From contig LNEI01000010.1 of NCBI GenBank assembly GCA_001464455.1, positions 237,757 to 301,756 of the forward strand: 64,000 nucleotides of DNA, read 5' to 3'. The DNA comes from Acidobacteria bacterium Ga0077534. Lineage in GTDB: Bacteria > Acidobacteriota > Blastocatellia > Pyrinomonadales > Pyrinomonadaceae. Both the position numbers and the translations under genes were made by a program. Position 1 is the stretch's first letter, and every line of letters starts with the position of its first letter. Below are positions 29,012 through 37,944 of the stretch, piece after piece. The notes beneath the pieces were generated by a model. The model did not search any database. It was not told the origin of the DNA and was given only the letters and a program-made list of their open reading frames with translations.

Positions 29012-30325
29012 TTACAGAAATCTCACGGACTTACTAAAGACTTTCCCCTGCCCCAGCGTGTCGCGGCCTATGTGATGGTATGTGTCGTTGCCTCGGTGTT
29101 CGCTTTTGCCTTGCCAGCCGCCTTTTTCTTCGAGAGCGGCGAAACGGAGGACGTCGCGGCCGTAGCGGAAGTTTACTTCGTCGATTATCTTGCTCAGAAC
29201 ATGCCGCCGTTCGAAATCGCGGCGTTCGAAGAGGCGATTTGAAATGCGCCCGGTCTGCGTGAGATCGCTGAGGATCACACCGGCTTTTCTGTACTGATAA
29301 CCGGGCACGAAAACCTTATCAAGACAAGTCTCGACCCATCCATAGATCTCGCTCGTAACGTCGGAATGATAAACGGACTTATAAGCGTGCGTTTTGAAAT
29401 ACATCGCGGGCACGGGACGAAAGCGATCGGTCTGCAGAAAGACCGAAACCGTTTTGGTAGCGAGCCCGTTCCAACGCATTTTCTCTAACGCACGGGTCGT
29501 GAAGTATAAAAGAGCGTTTCTGATTTCAACGAGTTCGCTCAGCGGCTGGCCGAAAGTGCGTGTGTGAGCGATCGATTTGTTATCACGCTCGGTGACCTCC
29601 ATCGAGAGGCATTTCGTGCCGTTTAGCTCCAGAACGGTTCTTGCTCCGAACTGATTCAACAGGCCGCGGACCATTTCGGGATCGGAATTCTTTAATTGAA
29701 AAGCCGTTTTGATCCCACGGCCTTCTAAATGCACCGCCGAACGTGGCCCAACTCCCCAAATGCTCCCAACCGCCGTCTTTCTGAGCGCCAGATCTATGTA
29801 CGGCGAATCATACAGGTCCAACACGCCGTTCGCCTTAGCAGATTTTTTCGCAATATTGTTCGCGAGCTTTGCCAGGGTTTTGGTTCGGGCCACTCCGACT
29901 GAAACCGGGATCTTTGTGGTCTCGAAGATCTTGTTTTTGATATGTTTTCCAAGGTACGAGAGTTTGTCGGGCACGCCGGCGTCGATAAACGCTTCGTCGA
30001 TGGAATAAAGTTCGAGCTTTTCGGCACCGATGTCTTCGGTCAGGACGTTCATCACTCGGTGGGAGAATTCGTAATATAGGGCGTGGTTGGCGGAGATTAT
30101 CGCCGTATTGTTTCGCTCCAGCAGATCGCGATACTGAAACAAAGGAGCCACCATCGGCACGCCCAAAGCCTTTACCTCATTACTCCGCGAAATAATGATC
30201 CCGTCATTGTGCGAAAGCACGACCACCGGCCGCGTGAGCAGCTCAGGATTGACCACTCGCTCGCACGAAGCGTAGAAGTTGTTGCAGTCAACGAGTGCGA
30301 TGGCATGATCTGTATCGAGTTTCAT
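29012..30325 (-). CDS. umuC: Y-family DNA polymerase UmuC-like
   Basis: A translesion polymerase. It has 437 residues. The palm motif ALVDCNNFYASCERV and the catalytic pair in LYSIDEAF are intact. HhH and little-finger regions follow (VGVARTKTLAKLANNIAKK, SIWGVGPRSAVHLEGRG). It ends VFSKSVRFL, just outside a family B palindrome. No umuD is next to it, although activation of Pol V normally needs UmuD'. It sits directly downstream of the ImuA-ImuB-DnaE2 cassette, 64 bases away. Confidence 0.93.
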   Translation of the reverse strand: MKLDTDHAIALVDCNNFYASCERVVNPELLTRPVVVLSHNDGIIISRSNEVKALGVPMVAPLFQYRDLLERNNTAIISANHALYYEFSHRVMNVLTEDIGAEKLELYSIDEAFIDAGVPDKLSYLGKHIKNKIFETTKIPVSVGVARTKTLAKLANNIAKKSAKANGVLDLYDSPYIDLALRKTAVGSIWGVGPRSAVHLEGRGIKTAFQLKNSDPEMVRGLLNQFGARTVLELNGTKCLSMEVTERDNKSIAHTRTFGQPLSELVEIRNALLYFTTRALEKMRWNGLATKTVSVFLQTDRFRPVPAMYFKTHAYKSVYHSDVTSEIYGWVETCLDKVFVPGYQYRKAGVILSDLTQTGRISNRLFERRDFERRHVLSKIIDEVNFRYGRDVLRFAALEEKGGWQGKSEHRGNDTYHHIGRDTLGQGKVFSKSVRFL

Positions 30326-30388
30326 TGGTATGAACGTGAAAAAGAAAAATAGCTATTAGCTTTTAGCCATAAAGCTGTTAGCCGCGAA

Positions 30389-33300
30389 CTAGCGGAAATC
30401 GTGAGATACCACGTCGGTTGTCACTTCATTTAGTGGTGTGAAATGGATCGCTTTCAACATCCCGCGTTCCTCGAATATTCCTCGGATGATCAGATAATTA
30501 TTCTGATTTATTACCGCACGATATTCCTCAAATTTGTCCGGCATAACTACGAAATTTGAAAATCCGGTTTCGTCTTCGAGCGTGATAAATACGACGTTGT
30601 TCGCTGACATCGGGCGTTGGCGAATGATAACTGCTCCGGCAGCAGATACCACCTGACCTTTTTTGAGGTGGAGAGTTTGCTGTGCCGATAATATGCCCCG
30701 GCGGTTCAGATCGTCGCGGAAAAATGCCATTGGGTGTTTGCCAATAGATATACCGGTTTTGCGTAGATCGGCATCGACGAGTTCGAGGCCTTCGAGGCGG
30801 GTGAGGAATGGCGTATAGCTGTCAGTACCACCTGCGGTAGCGGGTGGGGATTTTTTGGTGGCATCTGAGAAAGCCCCGCCCGCTACCGCAGGTGGTACTG
30901 ACCGGAAGCCACTTTCAAACAGATCTCCTTGCGGCTGTATCGCGAGTTCCGATTCCCACAACGCTTGGCGGCGGTGAACAGTATTATCAAAATTCAAAGC
31001 ACCAGAAATGCTCAAAGCACGTATCTCGCGTTTATTGATCTCGGGTACGCGGTCGATGAGGTCGGCGATGCTGGTGTATGGGGGTTTTAGATTTTGGATT
31101 TTAGATTTTGGATTGTTCGAACCTTTTGACGGTAAATAGTCGTCGCGAGCAGCTACGATCTTTCTACCAACTTCTTCTCTCAACCCGCGCACATACTTCA
31201 ATCCGACACGTACATCACCTTCCTCAACCGTGAATTCATACTGCGACTTATTGATATCCATCGGCCGGAAATGCAGCCCGTGACGCTGTGCATCTTTTAC
31301 GAGCGTGGCGGCTGAATAAAACCCGAGCGGATAGTTATTGAACATCGCGGTCATAAATTCGGCGCGGTAATGCACCATGAAATACGCTGACGCGTAAGCA
31401 AGTAGTGCGAAGCTGAAGGCGTGAGATTCGGGAAAACCGTAGTTTGAGAAGGCCTTTACGCAGGCGACGATGTTTTCTTGTATCTCGACGGGAATATTTC
31501 TTTCCGTCATTCCGAGCCGCAGTTTTTCGCCGATCAGGTCGAGCTTTACGTCAGGGCGTTTGAATCCCATGGCTTTACGCAGTTCTTCGGCCTCTGAACC
31601 GGTAAATCCCGCGACATCCATGGCGATCTTCAAAAGTTGCTCTTGAAAAAGCGGCACTCCCAGAGTTCGTTCGAGCGTAGGTTTTAACGAGGGATGAATG
31701 TAATCGACCTTTTCCAATCCCTGACGTCGATTGAGATACGTGTGCAGCATTTTTCCGACGATCGGGCCGGGGCGAATGATGGCGACCTGAACGACGATGT
31801 CGTAAAACACTTTTGGCTTTGATTTAGGAAGAAACGCGATCTGGGCACGGCTTTCGACCTGAAACATCCCGACCGTGTCGGCATTTTGCAGAGCTTCGTA
31901 GACCTTTGCGTCATCTGTCCTGATCTTGTACAGATCCATTTCTTTGCCATGATTCTCACGGATCAGCGTGATGGTATCTCGCAGAACTGCCATCATCCCG
32001 AGGCCGAGCAAGTCGATCTTGACGATCTTGAGAGCTTCGCAATCATCCTTGTCCCATTGAATGATCGTGCGGTCTACCATCGAAGCGGGTTCGAGCGGTA
32101 CGATGCCATCAAGCTGGCCCATCGAGACCACCATACCGCCCGAATGCTGGCCGAGATGCCGCGGGAAATCGAGAATTCGGTGGTAAAGATCCGCAAAATG
32201 CCGCAGCCTCTGGTCTTCGCCCGGATCAAAGCCCGATTCTTTCAAACGGCGGTCGAGCTCCTCGCCTTTGAATGTCTCGTAGTGTGAATTTATCTTTGAA
32301 AGACGTTTGAGCACGTCGTCGCCGAAGCCAAATGTCTTTCCCACTTCACGCACAGCCGATTTACCGCGATAGCTGATCACGTTTGCCGTCATGCCTGCAC
32401 CGCGCCGGCCCCAGGTGTTGTAAACGTGCTGGATGACGCGTTCGCGGTCGTCGCCCGATGGCAGATCGATGTCGATGTCGGGGTAGTGTTCGTATTTTTC
32501 TGAGAGGAACCGCTCGAACAGCAGTTTGTGCTGAATCGGATCAACGGCTGTGATGCCGAGAGCGTAGCAGACGACCGAATTCGCAGCCGAACCGCGGCCC
32601 TGTGAGAGTATCTTCTCAGCTTTACAGAAGTCCGAAATATCGCTCACGAGCAGGAAATATCCGGCGAGCTTTTTCATCTCGATGATGCGAAATTCTTTTT
32701 CGAGGCGTGAAAGAACTTGTGACCTGATAGCCCAGGCCTTGTCGCGATAACGCTCGTGCGAGAGAGCGATAGTTTTTGCCCGTAGGACCGAATCCACGGT
32801 CTCGCCCGCAGGAACGGCGTAATCGGGAAACCTGTAAGAAAGCTCGTCCATCGAGAATTGCACACGGCCTGCGATCTCTTCGGTGATGTCGACCGCCTCG
32901 GGAAAATCTGCAAACAGACCGAGCATTTGTTCATGGCTCTTTAGATAACGCTCGCTGTTCTCGCTTAAAAGCTTTCCAGCTTCGTAGATGTTCGTGTGGT
33001 TCTTAATACAGGTGAAAACGTCAAAAAGCTCGCGGTCGTGAACATCGGCGTAATATGCTCCGTTGCTGGCAAAGCAGTCGAGACGAAATTTTGCAGCTAG
33101 TCCTCGCAACTGATGATTTATATTTTCTTCGTGGCGTAGATGATGGCGTTGGAGCTCGACGTAAAGGCGGTCGGGAAATACGTGATTTAACCAGCCAAGA
33201 TCGTGCTGCCCGAGTCTGTTTTTAATGCTTTTGTGCATGAAACCATCCGCTCCGCCGGTGAAGCACAGCAAGCCTTCGGAATGCTGCTCGATGTCTTCAC

Positions 33301-33619
33301 GCGTAGCGAAATGCTCGCCTTTTTTATTTCGTAGTTTGATCGTTGTAATGAGCTTTGAGAGATTCTGATAGCCGCTCAGCGTCATTGGAACGAGCGGCAG
33401 CAAACTGCCGTCCTCCATCGTTATCTCACTGCCAATAATCGGTTTTACGCCCTGTGCTTTTGCCTCAAAGTGAAACCTCACCGCACCCGCGACGGTGTCA
33501 CGGTCGATAAGAGCGGCAGTTCTCATACAGAGTTCAGCCGCGCGCTGAGCTAGCCTCTGCGGCTGCGAGCCGGAGGATAAAAAGCTGAACGCGGAGCGTG
33601 TGTGAAGTTCGCAGAACAT
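30389..33619 (-). CDS. dnaE2: Error-prone DNA polymerase III alpha subunit DnaE2/ImuC
   Basis: A C-family polymerase for mutagenic lesion bypass. It has 1,076 residues from the ATG at 33619 (MFCELHTRSAFSFL, the usual DnaE2 start); a GTG overlapping imuB at 33730 is possible. PHP domain: AALIDRDTVAG. The palm is intact: GRGSAANSVVCYALGIT and PDIDIDLPSG. HLGQHSGGMV and GFPESHAFSFALLAYASAYF follow. Near the C-terminus it carries inserts from dispersed repeats: SVPPAVAGGAF and SPPATAGGTDS (an inverted family A pair), and NPKSKIQNLK. These lie between conserved blocks, so activity is likely kept. Downstream of imuB. Confidence 0.95.
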   Translation of the reverse strand: MFCELHTRSAFSFLSSGSQPQRLAQRAAELCMRTAALIDRDTVAGAVRFHFEAKAQGVKPIIGSEITMEDGSLLPLVPMTLSGYQNLSKLITTIKLRNKKGEHFATREDIEQHSEGLLCFTGGADGFMHKSIKNRLGQHDLGWLNHVFPDRLYVELQRHHLRHEENINHQLRGLAAKFRLDCFASNGAYYADVHDRELFDVFTCIKNHTNIYEAGKLLSENSERYLKSHEQMLGLFADFPEAVDITEEIAGRVQFSMDELSYRFPDYAVPAGETVDSVLRAKTIALSHERYRDKAWAIRSQVLSRLEKEFRIIEMKKLAGYFLLVSDISDFCKAEKILSQGRGSAANSVVCYALGITAVDPIQHKLLFERFLSEKYEHYPDIDIDLPSGDDRERVIQHVYNTWGRRGAGMTANVISYRGKSAVREVGKTFGFGDDVLKRLSKINSHYETFKGEELDRRLKESGFDPGEDQRLRHFADLYHRILDFPRHLGQHSGGMVVSMGQLDGIVPLEPASMVDRTIIQWDKDDCEALKIVKIDLLGLGMMAVLRDTITLIRENHGKEMDLYKIRTDDAKVYEALQNADTVGMFQVESRAQIAFLPKSKPKVFYDIVVQVAIIRPGPIVGKMLHTYLNRRQGLEKVDYIHPSLKPTLERTLGVPLFQEQLLKIAMDVAGFTGSEAEELRKAMGFKRPDVKLDLIGEKLRLGMTERNIPVEIQENIVACVKAFSNYGFPESHAFSFALLAYASAYFMVHYRAEFMTAMFNNYPLGFYSAATLVKDAQRHGLHFRPMDINKSQYEFTVEEGDVRVGLKYVRGLREEVGRKIVAARDDYLPSKGSNNPKSKIQNLKPPYTSIADLIDRVPEINKREIRALSISGALNFDNTVHRRQALWESELAIQPQGDLFESGFRSVPPAVAGGAFSDATKKSPPATAGGTDSYTPFLTRLEGLELVDADLRKTGISIGKHPMAFFRDDLNRRGILSAQQTLHLKKGQVVSAAGAVIIRQRPMSANNVVFITLEDETGFSNFVVMPDKFEEYRAVINQNNYLIIRGIFEERGMLKAIHFTPLNEVTTDVVSHDFR
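30821..30902. repeat. Inverted pair of family A repeats inside dnaE2
   Basis: 30821-30855 reads GTCAGTACCACCTGCGGTAG...; 30871-30902 is its reverse complement ending GGTGGTACTGAC. Together they form an 82-base stem-loop that stays in frame on the minus strand. Confidence 0.92.
31084..31115. repeat. In-frame A/T-rich tandem repeat in dnaE2
   Basis: TTTTAGATTTTGGATTTTAG is followed by ATTTTGG, a 14-base repeat. On the minus strand it is translated as NPKSKIQNLK, inserted between conserved parts of the polymerase. Confidence 0.75.
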
Positions 33620-33729
33620 AAAAAATTCTTGTCGCCAACTGCGACGAATATTAAAGCCTAGGGTGAAATGTAGCGAAGCGAGAATGGTCCAATGATTCTG
33701 TCCCATTTCCCAGCACCTCAGCGCGCGCA

Positions 33730-35307
33730 CTAGTCATATTCGCCTAATAAAAACCACTCTTTATCCACTTTACACAGCCGATAAATGCCTCCATCTTCGA
33801 TCTCGATGTCCCATTCCAAGGTTTTCCAGGGCCTCGCCCACCAGTGTGAATTTCCTTTCCAGACGCCACTGAAATTGGTTACGTGGCCGGCAAAAAGCCG
33901 TGTGCGGACGTAGACCAGCCGTCCCTCGCGAACCAAAACCTCGGCGGCGAGCGGCGGGGTGAAATGCTCGAAACCGATGACGGGCAAGATCGCGGATCGC
34001 GGATCGCGGATCGCGGACTCTGGAAGTTCAGCCGCCTTGTTCCAGGAAACTCGTTTTTCCGTCTGCACCAAAAAAAAGGTCTTTGGCTTTGCCGTTTCGC
34101 ACGGCGGCGTGGCTTGCCTCGCCGTCGCGGGATCTAGAATTTTTTCCGAGGCTATGCCTCTCGGCGGCGGCGTAGAGGTGGAAAAAACATCATCTTTCCG
34201 CTCCATCTGCTTTTCAACGGCGGTACGATCGTGGTGCGGAGAGACCCGGTCACCGCCGTTCCCGGTACTGACATCCGGCATCGCATCGGCGTTTAGTTCG
34301 AATGGCCGGGCGAGGCGTTGGTTGACCAGCACGGGAACACCGACATTCTCTTCACCGACGAGTTTTTTCAATTTATTCACGGTTAGCAAAAGGCTTTCAG
34401 GTTCGGGCCGTGAAACGGCGTAGAGGCCGCGTTGGTCGGTGCGCGGTTTTGTGAAATATGCGACTGCATCGACCGCCGCTATCAGATCTTCGGGCGGGTC
34501 GAGCGCGGCTCTGAGGTTTATCAGCTTTAGCCAGAAAGCCCGGTCGAGGGTCGGGAACGAGGTTTTTATCTCATACGATTTGGTGGTTTTGTTTCTTAGC
34601 CTGAGATTAATATCAACATGCTCAGCACTGAATCCTGCATACTTGACCTCGGCAAAAAGGCGTTCGAGGCCGTGATTGAGCAGGAATATCAACTGTTCGA
34701 AATCTTCGACCGGATTGTTTAGCTCGAAGTTCCACGAGATCTTGTTTTCCTTGACATTCGGCGTGATCAACGAGCGTCCGCGTTGTTCGATGACGTCGAT
34801 CACGCGGGCGAATTGCTGTCCGTAACGGCTGACAAGATCGTCATGCGGGACGGCCTGCAGGTCTTCTATCGTACGTAAGCCCAGTTCGCTGAATACGTTA
34901 AGCGTATCGCGTTCGATATCCAGCCCGCTCAGCGGAAGCTGTGGGAACATATCAGGCTGCACGGTTTTCTGCACATGCCCGCGCGTGAGCGAGGGCTCCG
35001 CGTTGGATGTATCGCCCTTGCTTACGCTCGGGCTTTCGCAAACGACGGCTCGGGCGAGCAGTTTGGCTGTATCGACCGTATCGGCGACCGCGACTTTGCC
35101 GTCGATGTTCCGGCGTTTTAGTTCAGCCACGATCTTTCGGGCGATATGATCGGGCTTGCCGACAAGCCTTTCCAGCCCGCTAACGTCGAACAAAACACCG
35201 TCCTCGATCACCTCGATCGAACTCGCAAACCCATCTGCCACGCCGACCAGCAGGCCTCGGTCGCGTTTGATATCTGGTGAAATTATGCAGGCGTAGAGTT
35301 TAGGCAT
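33730..35307 (-). CDS. imuB: ImuB, inactive Y-family polymerase homologue
   Basis: ImuB bridges ImuA/RecA and DnaE2 with the sliding clamp. It has 525 residues. The start MPKLYACIISPD and the LFDVSGLERLVG region correspond to the Y-family palm, but the catalytic acidic motifs are not preserved, as expected. VGVADGFASS and DVIEQRGRSLITP belong to the family. Two odd inserts: SVSKGDTSNAEPSLTRGHVQ (a family B palindrome, 34977-35033), and a variable region containing SAIRDPRSAIL, encoded by a sevenfold-base tandem repeat at 33989-34018. Between dnaE2 and imuA. Confidence 0.9.
   Translation of the reverse strand: MPKLYACIISPDIKRDRGLLVGVADGFASSIEVIEDGVLFDVSGLERLVGKPDHIARKIVAELKRRNIDGKVAVADTVDTAKLLARAVVCESPSVSKGDTSNAEPSLTRGHVQKTVQPDMFPQLPLSGLDIERDTLNVFSELGLRTIEDLQAVPHDDLVSRYGQQFARVIDVIEQRGRSLITPNVKENKISWNFELNNPVEDFEQLIFLLNHGLERLFAEVKYAGFSAEHVDINLRLRNKTTKSYEIKTSFPTLDRAFWLKLINLRAALDPPEDLIAAVDAVAYFTKPRTDQRGLYAVSRPEPESLLLTVNKLKKLVGEENVGVPVLVNQRLARPFELNADAMPDVSTGNGGDRVSPHHDRTAVEKQMERKDDVFSTSTPPPRGIASEKILDPATARQATPPCETAKPKTFFLVQTEKRVSWNKAAELPESAIRDPRSAILPVIGFEHFTPPLAAEVLVREGRLVYVRTRLFAGHVTNFSGVWKGNSHWWARPWKTLEWDIEIEDGGIYRLCKVDKEWFLLGEYD
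33989..34018. repeat. Heptanucleotide tandem repeat in imuB
   Basis: GATCGCG occurs four times in direct tandem. The unit is not a multiple of three, so gain or loss of one copy would shift the imuB frame. Confidence 0.85.
34977..35033. repeat. Family B palindrome inside imuB
   Basis: GCCCGCGCGTGAGCGAGGGC (34977-34996) and GCCCTTGCTTACGCTCGGGC (35014-35033) are related inverted arms. They remain in frame and encode SVSKGDTSNAEPSLTRG. Confidence 0.8.
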
Positions 35308-35356
35308 TGGTTCTTGTCGCCGTTGGCGACCAGATCACCCGCTATCGCGGGCTGTT

Positions 35357-36007
35357 CTAAACCTCCGAATAATCCATCTCGATCCTCGTCCTGAGGTCTT
35401 TGCCGAATAGCTGTTTTCGTTCGTGCATTCTTAGGCGAAATTCTCTTAATAACCGGAATTTCCCGCTGCCGGACCATTCCGCCTCTTCGCGTTCGAAGAC
35501 AAATGCTCCTTGTGAAGCGGAGCCGGTGACGTGTTCGGGCGTGGTGGCGAGCAGGATCGTCTGAGTTTCTTTTATACGTGTTCGGTAGCGAAACCAATAC
35601 GTTTTCGGCACCATCCGCAGCTTGTCCGTGGAGAGGCCGCACAGGTTCAGCCAGATGCAGCCGAAGCCTTTTGCCTGCACCAGATGGTCGGCGGAGATAA
35701 AAGTTTTCTCGACATCCCGTTCGCACTTTATCCAGAGCAGCTGCTCCAATTTTACGCCCGCCTGAAAAGCTGTCTGCGGGTCAAAACTCCCGCACGAATC
35801 CACCACCGCACACACCTCGCCGGCCGATGTCAGCCCCGAAAGCAGGGAAAGAGCAAAGCTCGTTTTCCCCGTACTCGGCCCGCCCACAACCTCGGCCACT
35901 GCCCCGCGAGCCACCGACAGCCCAAACCCCGCAACCTCGACCTCCTCTATATGCTTTCGCTCTTCGCGAAGGTGGGAAAGCGGTTTTACAAGGGCGAGGT
36001 GTGACAT
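35357..36007 (-). CDS. imuA: ImuA, RecA-like mutasome subunit
   Basis: A 216-residue protein from the ATG at 36007 (an upstream frame adds 19 implausible residues that would cover the palindrome at 36024). The RecA-like ATPase core contains Walker A VGGPSTGKTSF and a Walker B-like GFGCIWLNL; the C-terminus is basic (FRLRMHERKQ). ImuA activates the mutasome with ImuB and DnaE2. First gene of the minus-strand mutagenesis cluster, with a LexA-like palindrome 17 bases upstream. Confidence 0.88.
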   Translation of the reverse strand: MSHLALVKPLSHLREERKHIEEVEVAGFGLSVARGAVAEVVGGPSTGKTSFALSLLSGLTSAGEVCAVVDSCGSFDPQTAFQAGVKLEQLLWIKCERDVEKTFISADHLVQAKGFGCIWLNLCGLSTDKLRMVPKTYWFRYRTRIKETQTILLATTPEHVTGSASQGAFVFEREEAEWSGSGKFRLLREFRLRMHERKQLFGKDLRTRIEMDYSEV

Positions 36008-36023
36008 TTCGGTGTTAAAATAT

Positions 36024-36039
36024 GTTTCATAGGTGAAAC
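36024..36039 (-). promoter_or_regulatory. LexA-like operator upstream of imuA
   Basis: GTTTCATAGGTGAAAC is a perfect dyad, GTTTCA-TAGG-TGAAAC, 17 bases upstream of the imuA ATG. The position and the SOS role of the cassette make a LexA site likely. The consensus for this lineage is not known to me, and no second copy was found before umuC. Confidence 0.5.
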
Positions 36040-36110
36040 GATAGAGATAGAATAATGCAGGCAATAGGAAAAGGCAAGACTTGGGGAACTTTAGATGATG
36101 GACGCGGGCA

Positions 36111-36836
36111 CTACATTACAGGAGTTTTACATGAGAGGGTTTTGGTGGTTTTCAATATCAAATCTACGACTTCGTCTCGTTTTCCGAAATCATTGGTATC
36201 ACTGAAATAGGACGCTTTAACAGAACCATTTTGAATACGAAAAATACCGCGAAAGCTGCTAAGGACGAACGTCTCGGCTTTCGGCTCGTATTTTAGGAAC
36301 AAGACGTACTCACCTCCAACGACCAAGGGATTTTGATGTTCAACTATCACGCGGAGAACTCTGCCATCCAACTCTACCGCTCCGCCCGCCGTCGTTAGTA
36401 CGATCTTCTGCTGGGCAGCGATCGGTCGCTTAGAGCGATTCATTAAAACGTTACTGACGTTAATATCCAGATCTGAAAAAACTATCGGAGACCCGCTCGT
36501 GAGTTGCGAAACTCTGTTGCCGATGGCTCCCAAGACAATAACATCTGCTTCACAACTCAGGAACTTAACATAATCAACTTCTTTGCCGGGTTTTTCACGG
36601 CTAAAGAGGTAACTGGAAAAAGGCTCTCCAATATAAGCCCTGACATCATCCTTAAGCGGAAACTCAATTAGCGAGTATTCTTGATCAGCCCATATCTTGG
36701 CATGTTTGCGCTGGGCTTCGGTGAGGACACCTTTCTGAATTGTTGTGGGAATATCGTCTTTTGTTTGCGAAAACGCGGAAATAGAAAGGGCGAAGAACAC
36801 TGATATGTACAGGACGTTTCGCATCAGGCTACTCAT
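36111..36836 (-). CDS. Secreted hypothetical protein
   Basis: A 241-residue protein with a signal peptide (LYISVFFALSISAFSQ). The mature part is beta-rich with a late IVEHQNPLVVGGEYVLFLKY stretch; two Cys are present (FLSCEADV, LSCKTPV). No family recognised. Its start overlaps the stop of the FtsX-type permease gene by eight bases, which places it last in that operon. It may be the exported or periplasmic partner of the permease. Confidence 0.65.
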   Translation of the reverse strand: MSSLMRNVLYISVFFALSISAFSQTKDDIPTTIQKGVLTEAQRKHAKIWADQEYSLIEFPLKDDVRAYIGEPFSSYLFSREKPGKEVDYVKFLSCEADVIVLGAIGNRVSQLTSGSPIVFSDLDINVSNVLMNRSKRPIAAQQKIVLTTAGGAVELDGRVLRVIVEHQNPLVVGGEYVLFLKYEPKAETFVLSSFRGIFRIQNGSVKASYFSDTNDFGKRDEVVDLILKTTKTLSCKTPVM

Positions 36837-37926
36837 TCACCATCACCTCGACCGGATCGATCCCGGCTGCACGCCACGCAGGATACAACGCTCCGAAGAG
36901 GCTGCCGCCGATGGCGATGGCGATGGCTGTTAGGATCCAGCCGGGGCTGAATTCGAAGGCTAGATCGAAACGCAGGCCGATCAGATATGCAGAAAGAAAA
37001 GCAAGGCCGAAGCCGACGAGCATACCGAGAATGCCGATGATAAATGCCTCGCCCTCGATGGTCTTGATGATGAAAGATCTCGACGCGCCGAGCGATTTGA
37101 GGATGCCGATCTCTTTGCGACGTTCGGTGATGGTGGTGTACATCGAAAGCAGAACGAAGACCGTGCTGACTATCGCACCGAGGATGACGAGGACACGCAG
37201 GAAAGTATTAAGGCCGGGAATTCGATCTTGAGCACCGGCTATGATGTCACTGGTTAGATTGACCTTGTTGCCCGGAAGTATCTCATTTATTTTTGCGACA
37301 ACGGCAGCCGGATCGTAACCGTCTTTGACCTTGACCAATATGAACGTGCATTTGTCGCTTTCGAGGGCGGTCTGCATCGCTTTGAGCGACATCTTGATAC
37401 GGGCACCCGATGGTGGAGCGAAAACGCCGACAATGGTGTACGGCTTCGAACCAAAAAGGTCGTAATTGTCTCCGACCTTCAGTTTATCGTCTGCCATTTG
37501 TCGCTCGTCGATGACTATTTCGTCATTTGCGACGGGAGCACGGCCTTGGACGATCTGCATGTCGTTCATTTCCGCAAACGGCTGCCATTCGACTCCATCG
37601 ATCTGGCGAATGCCCCAATTTCCTTTCGAATCTGCCGCGATGTAGCGGTAAACAGGAACCGTGGCTGCGACGCCTTCGATCTCTAGTAGCCGCGGGGCGT
37701 AACGCAGATCGACCGCCGCATTCGAACTCATCGAGTCCATCCCGCCCGGACGCGTAAAGACGATCTCCGCCTTCCAGTTTGAGGCGCGTTTAGCGAGGTC
37801 CTGTGTCATGCCACGAGCCAAACCAGTGAACATAACGACGAGGATCACGCCCAAAGCGACCCCGACGACACTGATGATCGTGCGAAACGGCCTAACTCTT
37901 AGATTTGCAAAAACAAGTTCGAGCAT
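36829..37926 (-). CDS. FtsX/MacB-type ABC transporter permease
   Basis: A 365-residue protein with the MacB topology: one N-terminal helix (RTIISVVGVALGVILVVMFT), a large periplasmic domain, then three helices. The conserved signature TERRKEIGILKSLGASRSFI precedes the last helices. Such permeases extrude lipids, lipoproteins or toxins, or transmit mechanical signals, and need an ATPase. No ATPase or membrane-fusion gene is adjacent; the partner must be elsewhere. Confidence 0.88.
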   Translation of the reverse strand: MLELVFANLRVRPFRTIISVVGVALGVILVVMFTGLARGMTQDLAKRASNWKAEIVFTRPGGMDSMSSNAAVDLRYAPRLLEIEGVAATVPVYRYIAADSKGNWGIRQIDGVEWQPFAEMNDMQIVQGRAPVANDEIVIDERQMADDKLKVGDNYDLFGSKPYTIVGVFAPPSGARIKMSLKAMQTALESDKCTFILVKVKDGYDPAAVVAKINEILPGNKVNLTSDIIAGAQDRIPGLNTFLRVLVILGAIVSTVFVLLSMYTTITERRKEIGILKSLGASRSFIIKTIEGEAFIIGILGMLVGFGLAFLSAYLIGLRFDLAFEFSPGWILTAIAIAIGGSLFGALYPAWRAAGIDPVEVMVNE

Positions 37927-37944
37927 CGAACAAATACGGCGGGA

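Noticed and set aside
33620..33730. GTG start adding 37 residues to DnaE2
   Set aside because: The added part is not like DnaE2, whose proteins start MF-ELH-x-SAFSFL; kept as an alternative because of the overlap with imuB.
36054..36215. Plus-strand frame of about 50 codons starting MQAIGKGKTWGTLDDGRGHY
   Set aside because: Mostly antisense to the secreted protein gene at 36111-36836, with no convincing ribosome site; conservation data would be needed.
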